A DNA stretch of 64,000 nucleotides, taken from Microthrixaceae bacterium. GTDB lineage: Bacteria; Actinomycetota; Acidimicrobiia; Acidimicrobiales; Iamiaceae. The stretch is from assembly GCA_016702505.1 (NCBI GenBank), contig JADJDU010000003.1, positions 124,001 through 188,000 on the forward strand, written 5' to 3'. Below, in pieces: positions 1 through 9,124 of this stretch. A program made the translations under genes and the position numbers. The notes under the pieces were generated by a model. It made no database searches, had not been told where the DNA came from, and worked only from the letters and a program-made list of their open reading frames with translations. Position 1 is the first letter of the stretch. Every line of letters begins with the position of its first letter.

Positions 1-910
1 CGCGGACCACGTCGACCACTCCGTCGTGACGGTCGGCGGGGACCAGCAGCCGGGTGAGGGCGCTACAGGTCTGTCCGGAGTTGAGGTAGGCGCTGGACAC
101 CGCGGCGCGCGCCGCCTTGTCGAGGGTCGCCTCGTCGAGGGACGGCAGCAAGATGTTGGCCGACTTGCCGCCCAGCTCGAGGGCGACCCGTTTGACGGTG
201 GCGGCCGCCACCTCCTGAACCCGGCGACCGGCCCGGGTGGAGCCGGTGAAGCTGACCATGTCGACGTCGGGGTGGACGGCCAAAGCCTCGCCCACCACCG
301 GTCCGGTCCCGCTGACCAGGTTGAACACTCCGGCGGGCACCCCGACGGTATGGATGATCTCGGCCAGTGCGAAGGCGTTGAGCGGTGCGACCTCGCTCGG
401 TTTGAGGACGACGGTGCACCCGGCACACAGCGCGGCCGCCAGCTTGGCCACGATCTGGTGGAGCGGGTAGTTCCATGGGGTGATGGCGGCCACCACTCCA
501 ACCGGCTCGCGCACCACCAGGGAGTTGCCCACCTCCTCCTCCCAGGCGAAGTCGTCGACGATGCCCGGGTAACCACCCGCCACCGCCACCGGCAGGCCGA
601 CCTGGATGATCCCGGCCAGCTTGCGGGGCATGCCGACCTCGCCCGAGATCAGCCCGGACAGCTCGTCTCGTCGCTCCGCCATTCCTTCACCGATGGCGGC
701 CACCACCGCGGCCCGCTCGGCCGGCACGGTGGACGCCCACCCGTCGAAGGCGGCACGGGCGGCGGCAACGGCCCGATCGACGTCGACCTCGGTACCCGCG
801 GGAATGCGGCCCATCACCGCCTCGGTGGAGGCCGAAATCACGTCGATCGTCTCGGTTCCGGCCGGGTCCACCCAGGCGCCGTCGATGTAGAGCTGGCGGT
901 ATTCGTTCAC
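1..910 (-). CDS. NAD(P)-dependent aldehyde dehydrogenase (C-terminus beyond window)
   Basis: The gene runs off the left edge, so only the N-terminal ~303 residues are visible. They show the aldehyde dehydrogenase superfamily fold in order: a substrate and cofactor region with the NPWNYPL-type motif (ITPWNYPLHQ), the cofactor loop SFTGSTRAGR, the general-base glutamate in LELGGKS, and the catalytic cysteine in NSGQTCSA. Enzymes of this family oxidise aldehydes to carboxylic acids in the cytoplasm; the substrate cannot be told from the sequence. The GTG start at 910 is chosen because AGGAGG lies about 7 bases upstream on the minus strand and the protein then begins MNEYRQLYIDG, a usual start for the family. 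The gene is divergent from the phosphotransferase on the other side. Confidence 0.93.
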   Translation of the reverse strand, partial: MNEYRQLYIDGAWVDPAGTETIDVISASTEAVMGRIPAGTEVDVDRAVAAARAAFDGWASTVPAERAAVVAAIGEGMAERRDELSGLISGEVGMPRKLAGIIQVGLPVAVAGGYPGIVDDFAWEEEVGNSLVVREPVGVVAAITPWNYPLHQIVAKLAAALCAGCTVVLKPSEVAPLNAFALAEIIHTVGVPAGVFNLVSGTGPVVGEALAVHPDVDMVSFTGSTRAGRRVQEVAAATVKRVALELGGKSANILLPSLDEATLDKAARAAVSSAYLNSGQTCSALTRLLVPADRHDGVVDVVR

Positions 911-1005
911 GACTGACCTCCTGGGCGGCGGCCGACGCACGGTCTTTGTCGGCAGATCCGAGGGTACCGGTCTCAGGCCATCGGCCTGCCTGGCAAGATC
1001 ACGAC

Positions 1006-1824
1006 GTGGACGAGACAACCATGGCCGGAGGGGTCGGCAACGACGGTGAGGTGGTGCAGGTCGGCGCCCACATCCTACGACCGGCCGGACCCCACACCCC
1101 CGCCGTGCACGCCCTGCTCTACCACGTGCGCACCCATGGCCTGATGGGGGTGCCGGCCGTGGTGGGCATCGACCCCGACGGGCGGGAACGACTCCTCTAC
1201 ATCGCCGGTGAAGTTGCGTTGCCACCCTTTCCCACCTGGTCGTTGACCGACCGGGTCCTGGTCACCATCACCAAGCTCCTTCACCGCTACCACGACGCCG
1301 CATCGAGTTTCCCGATACCGGCCGACGCCGTGTGGAACACCGAACTGGCTGACCCCACTCCAGGTCCCGACCCTGTGGTCTGCCACAACGACGTGTGCCC
1401 GGAGAACGTGGTGTTCAGGGGTGCGTCGGCCACGGCCCTCATCGACTTCGACTTCGCCGCCCCCGGCCGTCGGGTGTGGGACGTCGCCGCCATGGCCCGC
1501 CTGTGCGCCCCCATCGAGACAGCCGAAGACGCGGCCCGTACCGGCCGCGGAACCCTCAACCCGGTGCGCCGCCTACGAGTGGTGGCCGATGCCTACGGCC
1601 TGGACGAGGCCAGCCGCCACGACCTCCTCGACGCCCTCACCACCCAGATCGACCAACGCGGCGAGTTCGTTCGCCGTCGTGTCGAAGCCGGCCAACCAGC
1701 CTTCGTGGCCATGTGGGAAGCCACCGGCGGCCAAGCCCGCTACGACCGCCGCCAAGCCTGGTTCCAAGCCGAACGCGCCCACTTCCTGGACACCCTCTGC
1801 CGGGACCTACCGCCAACCCCCTGA
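1006..1824 (+). CDS. Aminoglycoside phosphotransferase (APH)-family protein
   Basis: About 272 residues. The kinase core is marked by the catalytic loop VCHNDVCPENVVF, which fits the HxDxxxxN Brenner motif of APH/choline-kinase-like enzymes, followed by the metal-binding LIDFDFA. Family members phosphorylate small molecules, or are poorly characterised house-keeping kinases. Nothing here shows that it acts on an antibiotic. Start choice is uncertain: GTG at 1006 (VDETTMAGG), ATG at 1021 and an upstream TTG at 946 are in frame, and no strong ribosome site separates them. The stop codon at 1822-1824 lies inside a tRNA-like sequence, so the last codons may derive from an old integration junction. 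Confidence 0.8.
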   Translation: MDETTMAGGVGNDGEVVQVGAHILRPAGPHTPAVHALLYHVRTHGLMGVPAVVGIDPDGRERLLYIAGEVALPPFPTWSLTDRVLVTITKLLHRYHDAASSFPIPADAVWNTELADPTPGPDPVVCHNDVCPENVVFRGASATALIDFDFAAPGRRVWDVAAMARLCAPIETAEDAARTGRGTLNPVRRLRVVADAYGLDEASRHDLLDALTTQIDQRGEFVRRRVEAGQPAFVAMWEATGGQARYDRRQAWFQAERAHFLDTLCRDLPPTP

Positions 1825-1862
1825 CTACGGATCAAAAGGCTGGGGGTTCGAGTCCCATGCCC
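1820..1862 (+). other. 3' tRNA-like remnant (tRNA-Arg(ACG)-like), possible old att site
   Basis: The sequence from CTGACTACGGATCA through GGGGGTTCGAGTCCC matches an anticodon arm and a T arm in the right order and spacing. TGA pairs with TCA around the loop CTACGGA, which would place ACG as anticodon with U33 preserved. The T loop TTCGA is intact and at least three T-stem G-C pairs remain. The D arm and 5' acceptor strand are absent, because upstream is phosphotransferase coding sequence, and the 3' acceptor end is degraded. Retention of only the 3' half is what tyrosine-recombinase integration leaves behind, but no integrase is visible. A coincidental match is possible. Confidence 0.5.
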
Positions 1863-1910
1863 CAAGTCGCCAAGGAACGAGGCTGGCAGCGTGGTCCTAC
1901 CCTTTCGACC

Positions 1911-2456
1911 ATGACCCGGTACGCGGCGCTGCTTCGGGGCGTGAGCCCGATGAACTGCAAGATGGACACACTCGCCAGAGCCTTCACCGCTGCGGGGTTC
2001 GGTGACGTGGCGACGGTCCTGTCCAGTGGGAACGTGGTGTTCACCACTAGCTCGCGGTCGACATCGGAGATCAGGGCCATGGCCGACAAGGCGATGGCCG
2101 AACACGTGGGGCGGACCTTCGAGATCACCTACCGCACCATCGACGAACTCCAAGGACTGCTCGACGGGGACCCGTTCGCGTGGTTCGACGTTCCGGAAGG
2201 GTCCAAGCGGGTCGTGTCGTTCCTGTACGAACCCGTCGACCCTGCCGCGACCAAGACCCTGCCGGTGACCGTCGACGAGGCGACCATCTGGCAGGTAGCG
2301 GGGACCGAAGCGTTGGTCAGCTACCTCCCCCACCCCGGTGACCCCGCGTTCATGCGCCTCATCGAGAAGACGTTCGGCAAGAACGTGACCACCCGGACCT
2401 GGGACACCGTCGCCAAGATCGTCGCCCGCTCCAACAAGGTCCACACCCCCGGTTGA
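1911..2456 (+). CDS. DUF1697 family protein
   Basis: 181 residues beginning MTRYAALLRGVSPMNCKMDT. This matches the N-terminal signature of DUF1697 proteins (xYaaLLRGINvgg..), followed by the LSSGNVVF strand typical of the family. The C-terminus (TWDTVAKIV) also fits. The biochemical role of the family is not established. The ATG at 1911 is the natural family start. There is no clear Shine-Dalgarno, and TACCCT a few bases upstream could be a -10 element of a leaderless transcript, as is common in actinobacteria. Confidence 0.85.
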   Translation: MTRYAALLRGVSPMNCKMDTLARAFTAAGFGDVATVLSSGNVVFTTSSRSTSEIRAMADKAMAEHVGRTFEITYRTIDELQGLLDGDPFAWFDVPEGSKRVVSFLYEPVDPAATKTLPVTVDEATIWQVAGTEALVSYLPHPGDPAFMRLIEKTFGKNVTTRTWDTVAKIVARSNKVHTPG

Positions 2457-2559
2457 CCGGAGGCTCGGGGCCGTCGCGGCCGTGACTTGCCTTCGCGGAA
2501 CCGACCTGTTGGGAGACCCATCGCGGAGTTGAGACTTTCCAGGAACAACGGCTTGCTAA

Positions 2560-2581
2560 TCGAACATATGTTCGCTAGAGT
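2560..2581 (+). promoter_or_regulatory. LexA/SOS box overlapping the promoter of the HNH gene
   Basis: Bases 2560-2575 read TCGAACATATGTTCGC, a near-perfect match to the actinobacterial LexA operator TCGAAC-N4-GTTCGA, with a perfect 14-bp palindrome at 2561-2574. It abuts TAGAGT (2576-2581), a good -10 hexamer placed seven bases before the ATG at 2588, which implies a leaderless transcript. LexA bound here would cover the -35 region. DUF222/HNH (13E12-type) genes under LexA control are known from mycobacteria. Confidence 0.85.
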
Positions 2582-2587
2582 ACGGGT

Positions 2588-4075
2588 ATGGAGCTTGGCG
2601 GTTTCGATCCCGGTGAACGTGGCGATGGCGGTAACAGCGCAAACGGGGTCGAGCAGGCGCTGGTCCTGTTGGGCGAGTTGTTGGGGGCTTCGGTTGGGGA
2701 TCTGACAGACGGTGAGGTGGTGGACGCCCTGGTAGGGGTGGTGGAGTTGTCGGGGCGTCTGGATTCGTTGGTGGCGCGCCTGGCGGCTTCGTTCGATACC
2801 AGGGGTCTGGCTATGACCGATGGCGCCCGGTCCACCGCGGGCTGGCTGGCGGCTCGCAGCGAGTTGTCTCGTCCGGTAGCGGGCGGGTTGGTCGCGACGG
2901 GGCGGGCCTTGCGGGCCTGCCCCGTCGTTGACGCTGCGGCTGCTTGCGGGCGGCTGGGGTCGGCAAAGGTACGACTGCTGGTCGAGGCTCGGAAGGGTGT
3001 TGAAGACCTCTTCGGCGAGCACGAAGCTGACCTCGTCGATCTGATCACAGGTCTGACGGTGGCTCAGGCTCGGGTGGCTGTCGCTCACTGGCGGCGCTTG
3101 GCGTTGGCCACCGCCGGCAAAGACGATGGACCCGAACCTTCAGGCGACACGGGTCGAAACACGGTCACATGTTCGGAGACGTTTCAGGGTCGCTGGCATC
3201 TGAACGGCGATCTCGATGCGGTGACCGGCTCCGCGCTGTCGACGATGTTGGAATCCTGGATCGATGCTGGCGTACGGGCCGGGGCGATTCGCCCCGACGA
3301 TTCGCGGCCTCGGGCCGCCCATCGCGCTGACGCCCTGGCGGCGCTGGTCGCGGCTGGCTCCCATGCCCAACCCGGTTCCGCCCAGTCACGAGCCCACGTG
3401 AACGTGTCCTGGGACGCCGATGACATGTTCGGCAAGGAGGTCACCGATCTGGCCGAGGTCGGTCGGCGCCGTTGCCTGCTCGACGGTGGCACCGCCCTGG
3501 CCAGAGCGATCGCGGACCAGTTGATGTGCGACGCCGAGATCACCGACCTGTTGGTGCGTTTCGGCCTAGACGGGTCCAGAGAGATCCTGGGCGCCACCCA
3601 CACCCGCCGGTACCCGACCCGCCGAGAGCGTGCCGTGTTGGACCAACGGGATCGAGGCTGTGTGTTCCCCGGATGTGACGCACCACCCAACTGGTGTCAC
3701 GCCCACCACACCGTGCCCTACGAGATCGGCAGACGGACCCGCCTCGACGAGTTGGTGCTGCTGTGTCCCTTCCACCACCGAGCCGTGCACAACGGGTTCG
3801 TGCTGTCACGATCGGTGACCGGCCACGTCCGGGTAGCCAGACCCGACGACACAGAACTGCAAAGCGCCGTGCCCGACACCCCACCCGACCTGGTCCGGGG
3901 GCGCAAGACCCCGGTCGGGCCGCCGCGATCCCGTTTCGCCCCGGTACTGACCCGGAGACCACCGCCAATCTGGCAGCCCGCCGAACCCGAGCCATTCGAC
4001 CCGATCGAAGAAGCCCGCATGGACAAGGCCCTCCAGAAGCGCATCCAAGACCTCATGCCTCCCGAAGCCGCCTGA
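2588..4075 (+). CDS. DUF222 / HNH endonuclease domain protein (13E12 repeat family type)
   Basis: 495 residues. The N-terminal two thirds is a DUF222 region (the VVDALVGVVELSGRLDSLVA stretch onward, with the SELSRPVAGG segment). The C-terminal part holds a McrA-like HNH nuclease motif: CVFPGC, then WCHAHHTVPYEIGRRT, then LLCPFHHRAVHNGF, which supplies the two His and one Asn positions plus zinc-binding cysteines. The family is abundant in actinobacteria; a DNA-damage or mobile-element role has been proposed but is not settled. The gene has its own SOS-type promoter immediately upstream, so induction by DNA damage is likely. Downstream it converges on the broken LuxR gene. Confidence 0.9.
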   Translation: MELGGFDPGERGDGGNSANGVEQALVLLGELLGASVGDLTDGEVVDALVGVVELSGRLDSLVARLAASFDTRGLAMTDGARSTAGWLAARSELSRPVAGGLVATGRALRACPVVDAAAACGRLGSAKVRLLVEARKGVEDLFGEHEADLVDLITGLTVAQARVAVAHWRRLALATAGKDDGPEPSGDTGRNTVTCSETFQGRWHLNGDLDAVTGSALSTMLESWIDAGVRAGAIRPDDSRPRAAHRADALAALVAAGSHAQPGSAQSRAHVNVSWDADDMFGKEVTDLAEVGRRRCLLDGGTALARAIADQLMCDAEITDLLVRFGLDGSREILGATHTRRYPTRRERAVLDQRDRGCVFPGCDAPPNWCHAHHTVPYEIGRRTRLDELVLLCPFHHRAVHNGFVLSRSVTGHVRVARPDDTELQSAVPDTPPDLVRGRKTPVGPPRSRFAPVLTRRPPPIWQPAEPEPFDPIEEARMDKALQKRIQDLMPPEAA

Positions 4076-4098
4076 CCCTCTGTCACCCCCTGGCCTGG

Positions 4099-5492
4099 CT
4101 AATCACCAGGAGTGACAACGCCGTTCTCGAAGGCGAACGCGGTGGCCGCCGCCCGGGAGGTGACTCCGATCTTGACGAAGATGTTGGACAGGTGCCGCGA
4201 CACCGTCTTTACCGAGAGGTAGAGCGCCTCGGCCATCTCCGCGTTGGTCATACCGGTGGCCAGGAGCCGCAGGACCTCCACCTCTCGTTGGGTGAGTCCT
4301 GCTGGGAGCGACGTGGGCATGGCACCCCCACCAGCGATGCTCGCGTCCAACGACGCGCCGATCTCGTCGAAGGTGGCTGATGCCTCCGCGAAAGCGGCGA
4401 CGGCACCTCGGTCGTCGCCGGAGTTGCGCAACGCCAGGCCCAGCAGGGTCCGGGTCGTGGCCACCTCGTAGGGAACACCGAGCATCTGCCACGCTCGACA
4501 GGCTTCACCAATCGTGCTCACCGCGCTCGGGTCACCGGTCGCCAGCTGTACCCGGCCTCGGGTGCTGCGTGCGGTCGCGCTCAGATAAGTCGACGGATAG
4601 GCCTCGGAGATCTGGTCCAACTCGACGGCGGCCGCCTCGGCCGCGTCCAGGTCGCCGCCCGCTATCGCAACCTGGACGAACACCGGCAACAACTTGGCCT
4701 TGGCCAGCGGTGACGGCCCGCAACCGGCCCGGCAACGGTCGACCGTGGCCCGGGCCTCCTGGGTGCGGCCCTGTGCCAGCAGCACCAGCGCGTAACCGCC
4801 ACACAACCCTCCCGCCATCTCGCTGGCCTTGGCAAACGCGTCGGCAGCGGCGTCGAGATCACCGAGGCGTCGGAGGATGTCGCCCACCTCCTGGTAGGCA
4901 GCCGCCGCGTTCGGAAGGTGGCTGGCGGTCAGTTCCTCTCCGGCCCGGCGAGCCTCCTCTGCGGCCTCGGCCAGGGCCCCACGCTGCTTGAGCACCACCG
5001 CGTGATGGACGCGGCAGATCCCGGGAAAGATCGCCCTCGGGTGCTGTTCGGACCACCGGGCCGTGGCATCGGTCCACTCCGAGGCCCGTGCCAGGTCACC
5101 AAGCCCCCCGCGCTAATCAGCCCAGGTGCCCCGGACTCCTGGGCCGGTCTCCGGACCGCCCGGTGCGGCTCCAGCACCAGACGGGCACGACGCAGCCACG
5201 CCTGGGCGATCCGGGGTCGGGCTCTGAACAGGTGGTGTTCGTAGAGCCACACCGCGCACTGGCCTGATCGACGGGCCTCCCCGACCGCCGTCCAAGCGGC
5301 GAACGCCGCTTCGCGGTTCGAGATGCAGTCCTCCAGGTTCCCCAGCCACCACGCCGCTTCGGCCAACAGGTCGAGCCGCTCGGCCTCGCTGACCGGGTCG
5401 GCGAAGGAGCCGTCCCGCGCCCCGTCGAAGGCGGCCTGCCAGTCGTAGTGCTCCATCGCCTCACGCAGGACGGACAGCTGTTCCAGGGACAT
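4099..5492 (-). pseudogene. LuxR-type transcriptional regulator with TPR-like domain, frameshifted and internally shortened
   Basis: The N-terminal part (MSLEQLSVLREAMEHYDW.., residues 1 to ~130) and the C-terminal ~300 residues lie in different frames that meet near 5105-5115. Restoring one G in the run there joins them. Even so, compared with related actinobacterial regulators about 60-70 TPR-region residues seem missing between VLEPHRA and the GLISAGGLGDLARASEW segment. The C-terminus is an intact LuxR helix-turn-helix (LTQREVEVLRLLATGMTNAE.. then SVKTVSRHLSNIFVKIG). The frame break may be a sequencing indel; the internal loss looks real. The protein would be a cytoplasmic DNA-binding regulator with unknown targets. 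It is divergent from nothing and sits downstream of the cupin gene on the same strand. Confidence 0.7.
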
Positions 5493-5601
5493 GTGACCTC
5501 GCCCGAACCGGTTGCGGGTGCTCACTGTATGGAGCCGGGAGGACAGGTGGTGGCCCGTCAGCTCGGAGCGGTCGACGCGGCCGGGGAACCGTGTCCGGCG
5601 A

Positions 5602-5973
5602 TCATGTGGCGGGCAGAAGCTGCGCTCCCAGATGGGCGAGAACCGGGTGAAGGTCGGCGGCCGGGCTGAACTCCAAGAAGGTGACACCCTCGTCGGTCCA
5701 GCCGGTGTGGCCGGTCGGCCAGTGATAGGCATCGCCGGCACGGCAGGTCTCCTCGGTACCGTCGGCGTAGCGGATCGTGATCGATCCGTCGATCACGTAG
5801 CCCGAGTGCGGGCACTGGCACCTGTCATCGGGCAGCCCCACGAACAACGGGGTGAAGTCGACCCCGGCGGGCAAGCTGATCCAACGGACCAACTGGTCGC
5901 CCCACTCGACTCCGCGGGTCCTGATCTCTCCGACCTCCATCTCGCTGGGGATCTCATCAAAAGGTGCGTGCAT
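5602..5973 (-). CDS. Cupin-domain protein
   Basis: 123 residues starting MHAPFDEIPSEMEVGEIRTR, with AGGAGA a suitable distance upstream of ATG 5973. A single small beta-barrel of cupin type is suggested by the strand pattern CQCPHSGYVIDGSITIRYADG followed by CRAGDAYHWPTGHTGW, which holds the likely metal-binding His residues. Small cupins of this kind bind metal or small ligands, and function cannot be assigned more closely. It lies 110 bases upstream of the disrupted LuxR gene on the same strand. Confidence 0.75.
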   Translation of the reverse strand: MHAPFDEIPSEMEVGEIRTRGVEWGDQLVRWISLPAGVDFTPLFVGLPDDRCQCPHSGYVIDGSITIRYADGTEETCRAGDAYHWPTGHTGWTDEGVTFLEFSPAADLHPVLAHLGAQLLPAT

Positions 5974-6278
5974 GGCGTTCTCCTGTGGTTTGGTGCCGGG
6001 CTGATCCCGGCGGCATCCATCAGCATCTGCTCGCCCGGCCCCGCCCCGCATCGGGCACGAACCGCAATCGGACCGAGTCCGCCCGAGGGTCGTGGGGTGA
6101 ACAACCCATGACGGCGTCGATCGCCCCAGTCACAATTGGGGCACATGCCCGACGCTCGACACAGTCTCGGTTGCCCATGATGTGGGCATGTCCGACCAAG
6201 GCAGCCCCGGCGTGGATGAGCTGATCAAAGCCGGGCGCGACCGCGAGGCCGCGCGGCTGGGAGCAAAGTCGACTGGAC

Positions 6279-6316
6279 GAACCCAAACAGTGCGAACCCA
6301 AACAGTGCGAACCCAA
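6279..6316 (+). repeat. Short tandem repeat upstream of the TIGR03086 gene
   Basis: The 15-base unit GAACCCAAACAGTGC occurs twice in tandem followed by GAACCCAA, ending at the AAGGAG ribosome site of the next gene. It lies in the untranslated leader if ATG 6326 is the true start. A regulatory role is possible but unproven. Confidence 0.7.
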
Positions 6317-6325
6317 GGAGATCTG

Positions 6326-6862
6326 ATGGAACCGCTCGCTCAACTCAACGATCTGATGCCGACCCTCGGCGCGCTGGTCGAGACCGTGACCCCAGCCGAC
6401 CTGGACAGGGCGACGCCGTGCACCGAATTCACGGTCAGGGGCGTCCTCGAGCACATGGTGAGCGGTGCCTCCGCCTTCGCCGCCGGATACCGCGGCGATG
6501 CCCCGCACGACTTCGACACGACCGATGTGGTGGCGGCATGGGGTCAGGCGATGACCGAGTTGGGCGAGGCGGTCAGCGCCGAGGGCGCCCTCGGTCGATC
6601 CATCGAAGCTCCGTTCGGCACGGTGCCTGGCGACACGTTCGCCCGGTTCATCGCCCTCGACGGTTTGGTCCATGGTTGGGACATCTCCCAGGCCATCGGA
6701 GGCAGCTACCAGCCCTCAGATGACCTGGTGGCAGCGGCCGACGAGTTCGCTCGAGGCGCGATCGAACCTCTGCGGGGAGCTGCCTTCGCGCCGGCCGTCG
6801 AGCCACCGACCGGCGCAGATGCCATGACACGGTTGGCGGCGTTCACCGGCCGGCAGGTCTGA
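6326..6862 (+). CDS. TIGR03086 / mycothiol-dependent maleylpyruvate isomerase-like protein
   Basis: 178 residues, MEPLAQLNDLMPTLGALVET onward. The DinB-like metal-binding four-helix fold is indicated by CTEFTVRGVLEHMVSGASAF (first His) and ALDGLVHGWDISQAIG (second His, in the typical HxWD context). In actinobacteria this superfamily includes mycothiol-dependent enzymes and many uncharacterised members. ATG 6326 is chosen over an in-frame ATG 144 bases upstream because AAGGAG sits six bases before it and family alignment starts here. The upstream extension would translate a simple tandem repeat. Confidence 0.85.
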   Translation: MEPLAQLNDLMPTLGALVETVTPADLDRATPCTEFTVRGVLEHMVSGASAFAAGYRGDAPHDFDTTDVVAAWGQAMTELGEAVSAEGALGRSIEAPFGTVPGDTFARFIALDGLVHGWDISQAIGGSYQPSDDLVAAADEFARGAIEPLRGAAFAPAVEPPTGADAMTRLAAFTGRQV

Positions 6863-7105
6863 TCACACTTAGAACCCCGGCCAAGCCTGTGACTCGCGCC
6901 CACGAGACAGTTATCCAGGAGGGCCGACCCGACGATGGCGTCGTTACGGCCAGCCTCTCACCGATCACGCCTTTGGACGTTCCCAGCCCGAATGACCCAA
7001 CCCCTGCTTGCCCTCGTCGTCAAGGTCGTCTAGCTCTGCGACGACATCGGAGCCAAGTACGCGCTCGGAGGGTCGCTAGCCGGTTCGTTCCAATAGCGGA
7101 GCCCG

Positions 7106-7450
7106 CTACGACATCGCGTCGAGGTAGTACCAGCGACCGTGGTCCCGCACGAACCGGGACCGTTCGTGGTGCACTCCGAGACCGGCATGAGGCGTGCTGT
7201 AGGTGGCCCGGAACTCGACGATCCCGGTCTCGTCGTCGGGGCCGCCGTCGACGGTGTCGACGATCTGGAGCCCTTGCCAGTCGGGGTTCCCGCTGAGGTC
7301 GACCGACGCCGGCCGGGTAGAGGGATGCCACGAAGCCAACAGCCATTCCACATCCCCTGACCGGAACGCCTCGAACCTCGACCGCATCAGCCGCTCAGCC
7401 GTAGCCGGCCACCGCCGCCCACCCGGCAAGTTCGCAGGTTCAGGCGTCAC
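7106..7450 (-). CDS. YchJ-like (UPF0225) NTF2-fold domain protein lacking the SEC-C motif
   Basis: About 114 residues. ERLMRSRFEAFRSGDVEWLL, SWHPSTRPASVDL, VEFRATY and HHERSRFVRDHGRWYYLDA match the middle domain of YchJ-type proteins, an NTF2-like fold. The zinc-binding CPCGS module that usually precedes it is absent. The chosen GTG start (7450) overlaps the TAG stop of the upstream Macro-SIR2 gene by one base, which suggests translational coupling. A longer in-frame version starting inside the SIR2 gene is possible. Function is unknown. Confidence 0.7.
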   Translation of the reverse strand: MTPEPANLPGGRRWPATAERLMRSRFEAFRSGDVEWLLASWHPSTRPASVDLSGNPDWQGLQIVDTVDGGPDDETGIVEFRATYSTPHAGLGVHHERSRFVRDHGRWYYLDAMS

Positions 7451-9124
7451 TACTGTGCGCCGGAACTGCGCCGCGTTCGGTCCGGAAGAGGACCGCCATA
7501 GCTCGCGATCAAATCGTGCACCGGATCCCACTCTGATCCGTTGCTATCGGCACTGCCAAGGGATGCATCCCTGAGGGCGACCAGCGTCTTCTTCAGCCGC
7601 ATTTCCGATTCGTTGAGCATGTCGCTGTAAGCATCGTCGAGAATGAAGGCGCGCAGGTCCGCCGCCTCGTAGGCAACCTTGTCCAGGAAGATCCTGAGTC
7701 GCCGGGCAGCGTTCTGTAAGGCGGCGCTGCGGTCAATTTCCACCTGGCCCGATCTTTGGCGAGCATCAGAGCGGCCTTCAGCCATCGGGATGATGGTGAG
7801 GTCGTCCTCCCACAGCTTGGTGAAGAGCGGGTCTGGCTCAAGCGTGAGAGTCGAGCCAAGGACATCAACCACGTTGGCGTCGGATCGAGCAACACGCACC
7901 TCCTCAACCAACTTGTGGAAGTCCTCGTCTTCAAGCGAGTAGCCGACGAACAACATGTGGCGGGTCATGAGCATCGCCTGCACGATGCCAAACAACGCCC
8001 CATGGGTTGATGCCGTCGACAGGTAGTCCCGTCGCGTGAGCACGATGGTCGCGGCGCGATCGATGGTCCCATGAAGCTTGAGAAGCCAACGCTGACCGGG
8101 CGCAACAACCTGGTCGGGAAGGACAGCAATGGAGTCGTCCTCGATTGCCCGGACCGCCTGCTCGAAGAGCTCGTCATAGTTGGTGGTCACGGCCTCAGAA
8201 GTGGGGAGCGACGCCAGGAGCGAGTGGGTCAGCGTGCCTAGAGGTGTCCCGAATCGTTCGCGGAGGTCTTCGTAGATCTTGGTCGTTTCCTCCCCTTTGA
8301 GTTTGGCGACAACGGTGGCTTGGTCTCGGTAGTCCAGCGCCTTGAACCGGTCGAGGTTGATGTCCTCGGCACCTGCCATTTTCAGCAGGTCGAGCAACAG
8401 TTCCGACCAGTCCGGGAGCCCGGAGTCCGCAGACGCGCCTGCCCCCAGAAAGAGGACGAGATTGCCGGATTGGGCGTGGGTTGCAAGCCTGTGCGCCGAC
8501 TCGTGGAGCTCCTCGGTCAGGGCCCCAAACTGCTCGAGTTCCGCTTCTGGCTGTTGCTTGAAGTGGGCCCGGCGCGCCCGTTGGGCCGCAGGTAGGCCCG
8601 CGCCTGCGCGCCACGAGAGCGACATCCACTTCATGGTCTCGGGAGGCCTCGACCAAGGCGTTCACCAGTGCCATCTGGACGGTTCCCTTCCTGTCGGCCA
8701 ACCCACCCTCTCCGGTACCGATCACGGGGAGGGCAAACAGCGGACGCCCGAACCGATCACCCTCCCCGATGGCTGCACGCGCCGCCTTGACAAAGGCTCT
8801 GGCACAGTCGGCCACGTGCTCGGCCGCGCTGAGCTGCCGGTCGGCGCCATCCCTGGCATTCTGACCGCTACCACTAGGCCAGGCCTTTCCGACATTGCCG
8901 AGGAAGATCCGGGGATCCCCCGCGGGAGTGTCCCCCCACTCAACGACTGGATCCCTAAGCCATGACAAGCCGCGGAGCCGCCCTGATGGCTCCAACCCCA
9001 CGCAACCGGCGAAGGCCCTACTAACCACGAAGTCACGGTCGGTTGGAAGAAGCCATGCGTCGCATTGAAGTCGAGTTACATCACCTGCGACTACGAAGAC
9101 GTGGCCCATATCCTTCGTTGCCAT
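7450..9124 (-). CDS. Macro-like domain - SIR2-like NADase fusion protein (single frameshift)
   Basis: Start ATG 9124 (MATKDMGHVFVVAGDVTRL). Residues ~9-170 resemble a Macro (ADP-ribose-binding) domain: GDVTRLQCDAWLLPTD, then PVIGTGEGGLADRKG. The frame breaks near 8600-8612, in a GCGCGC tract, and the protein continues in the next frame with AAQRARRAHFKQ and a SIR2_2-type domain: NLVLFLGAGASADSGLPDW, TTNYDELFEQAV, LLKLHGTID and FVGYSLEDEDFH. A C-terminal ~120-residue tail has no recognised domain. With one base corrected the product is 557 residues. SIR2-like domains of this class degrade NAD in several anti-phage systems, and a Macro partner would bind ADP-ribose-type ligands. The defence role is inferred. 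The gene is probably intact and the break an assembly indel. Confidence 0.75.

Noticed and set aside
8195..8605. Continuation of the Macro-domain frame beyond the frameshift
   Set aside because: The product turns into Arg/Pro/Gly-rich sequence without structure, while the SIR2 domain is encoded in the neighbouring frame; the continuation is out of frame.
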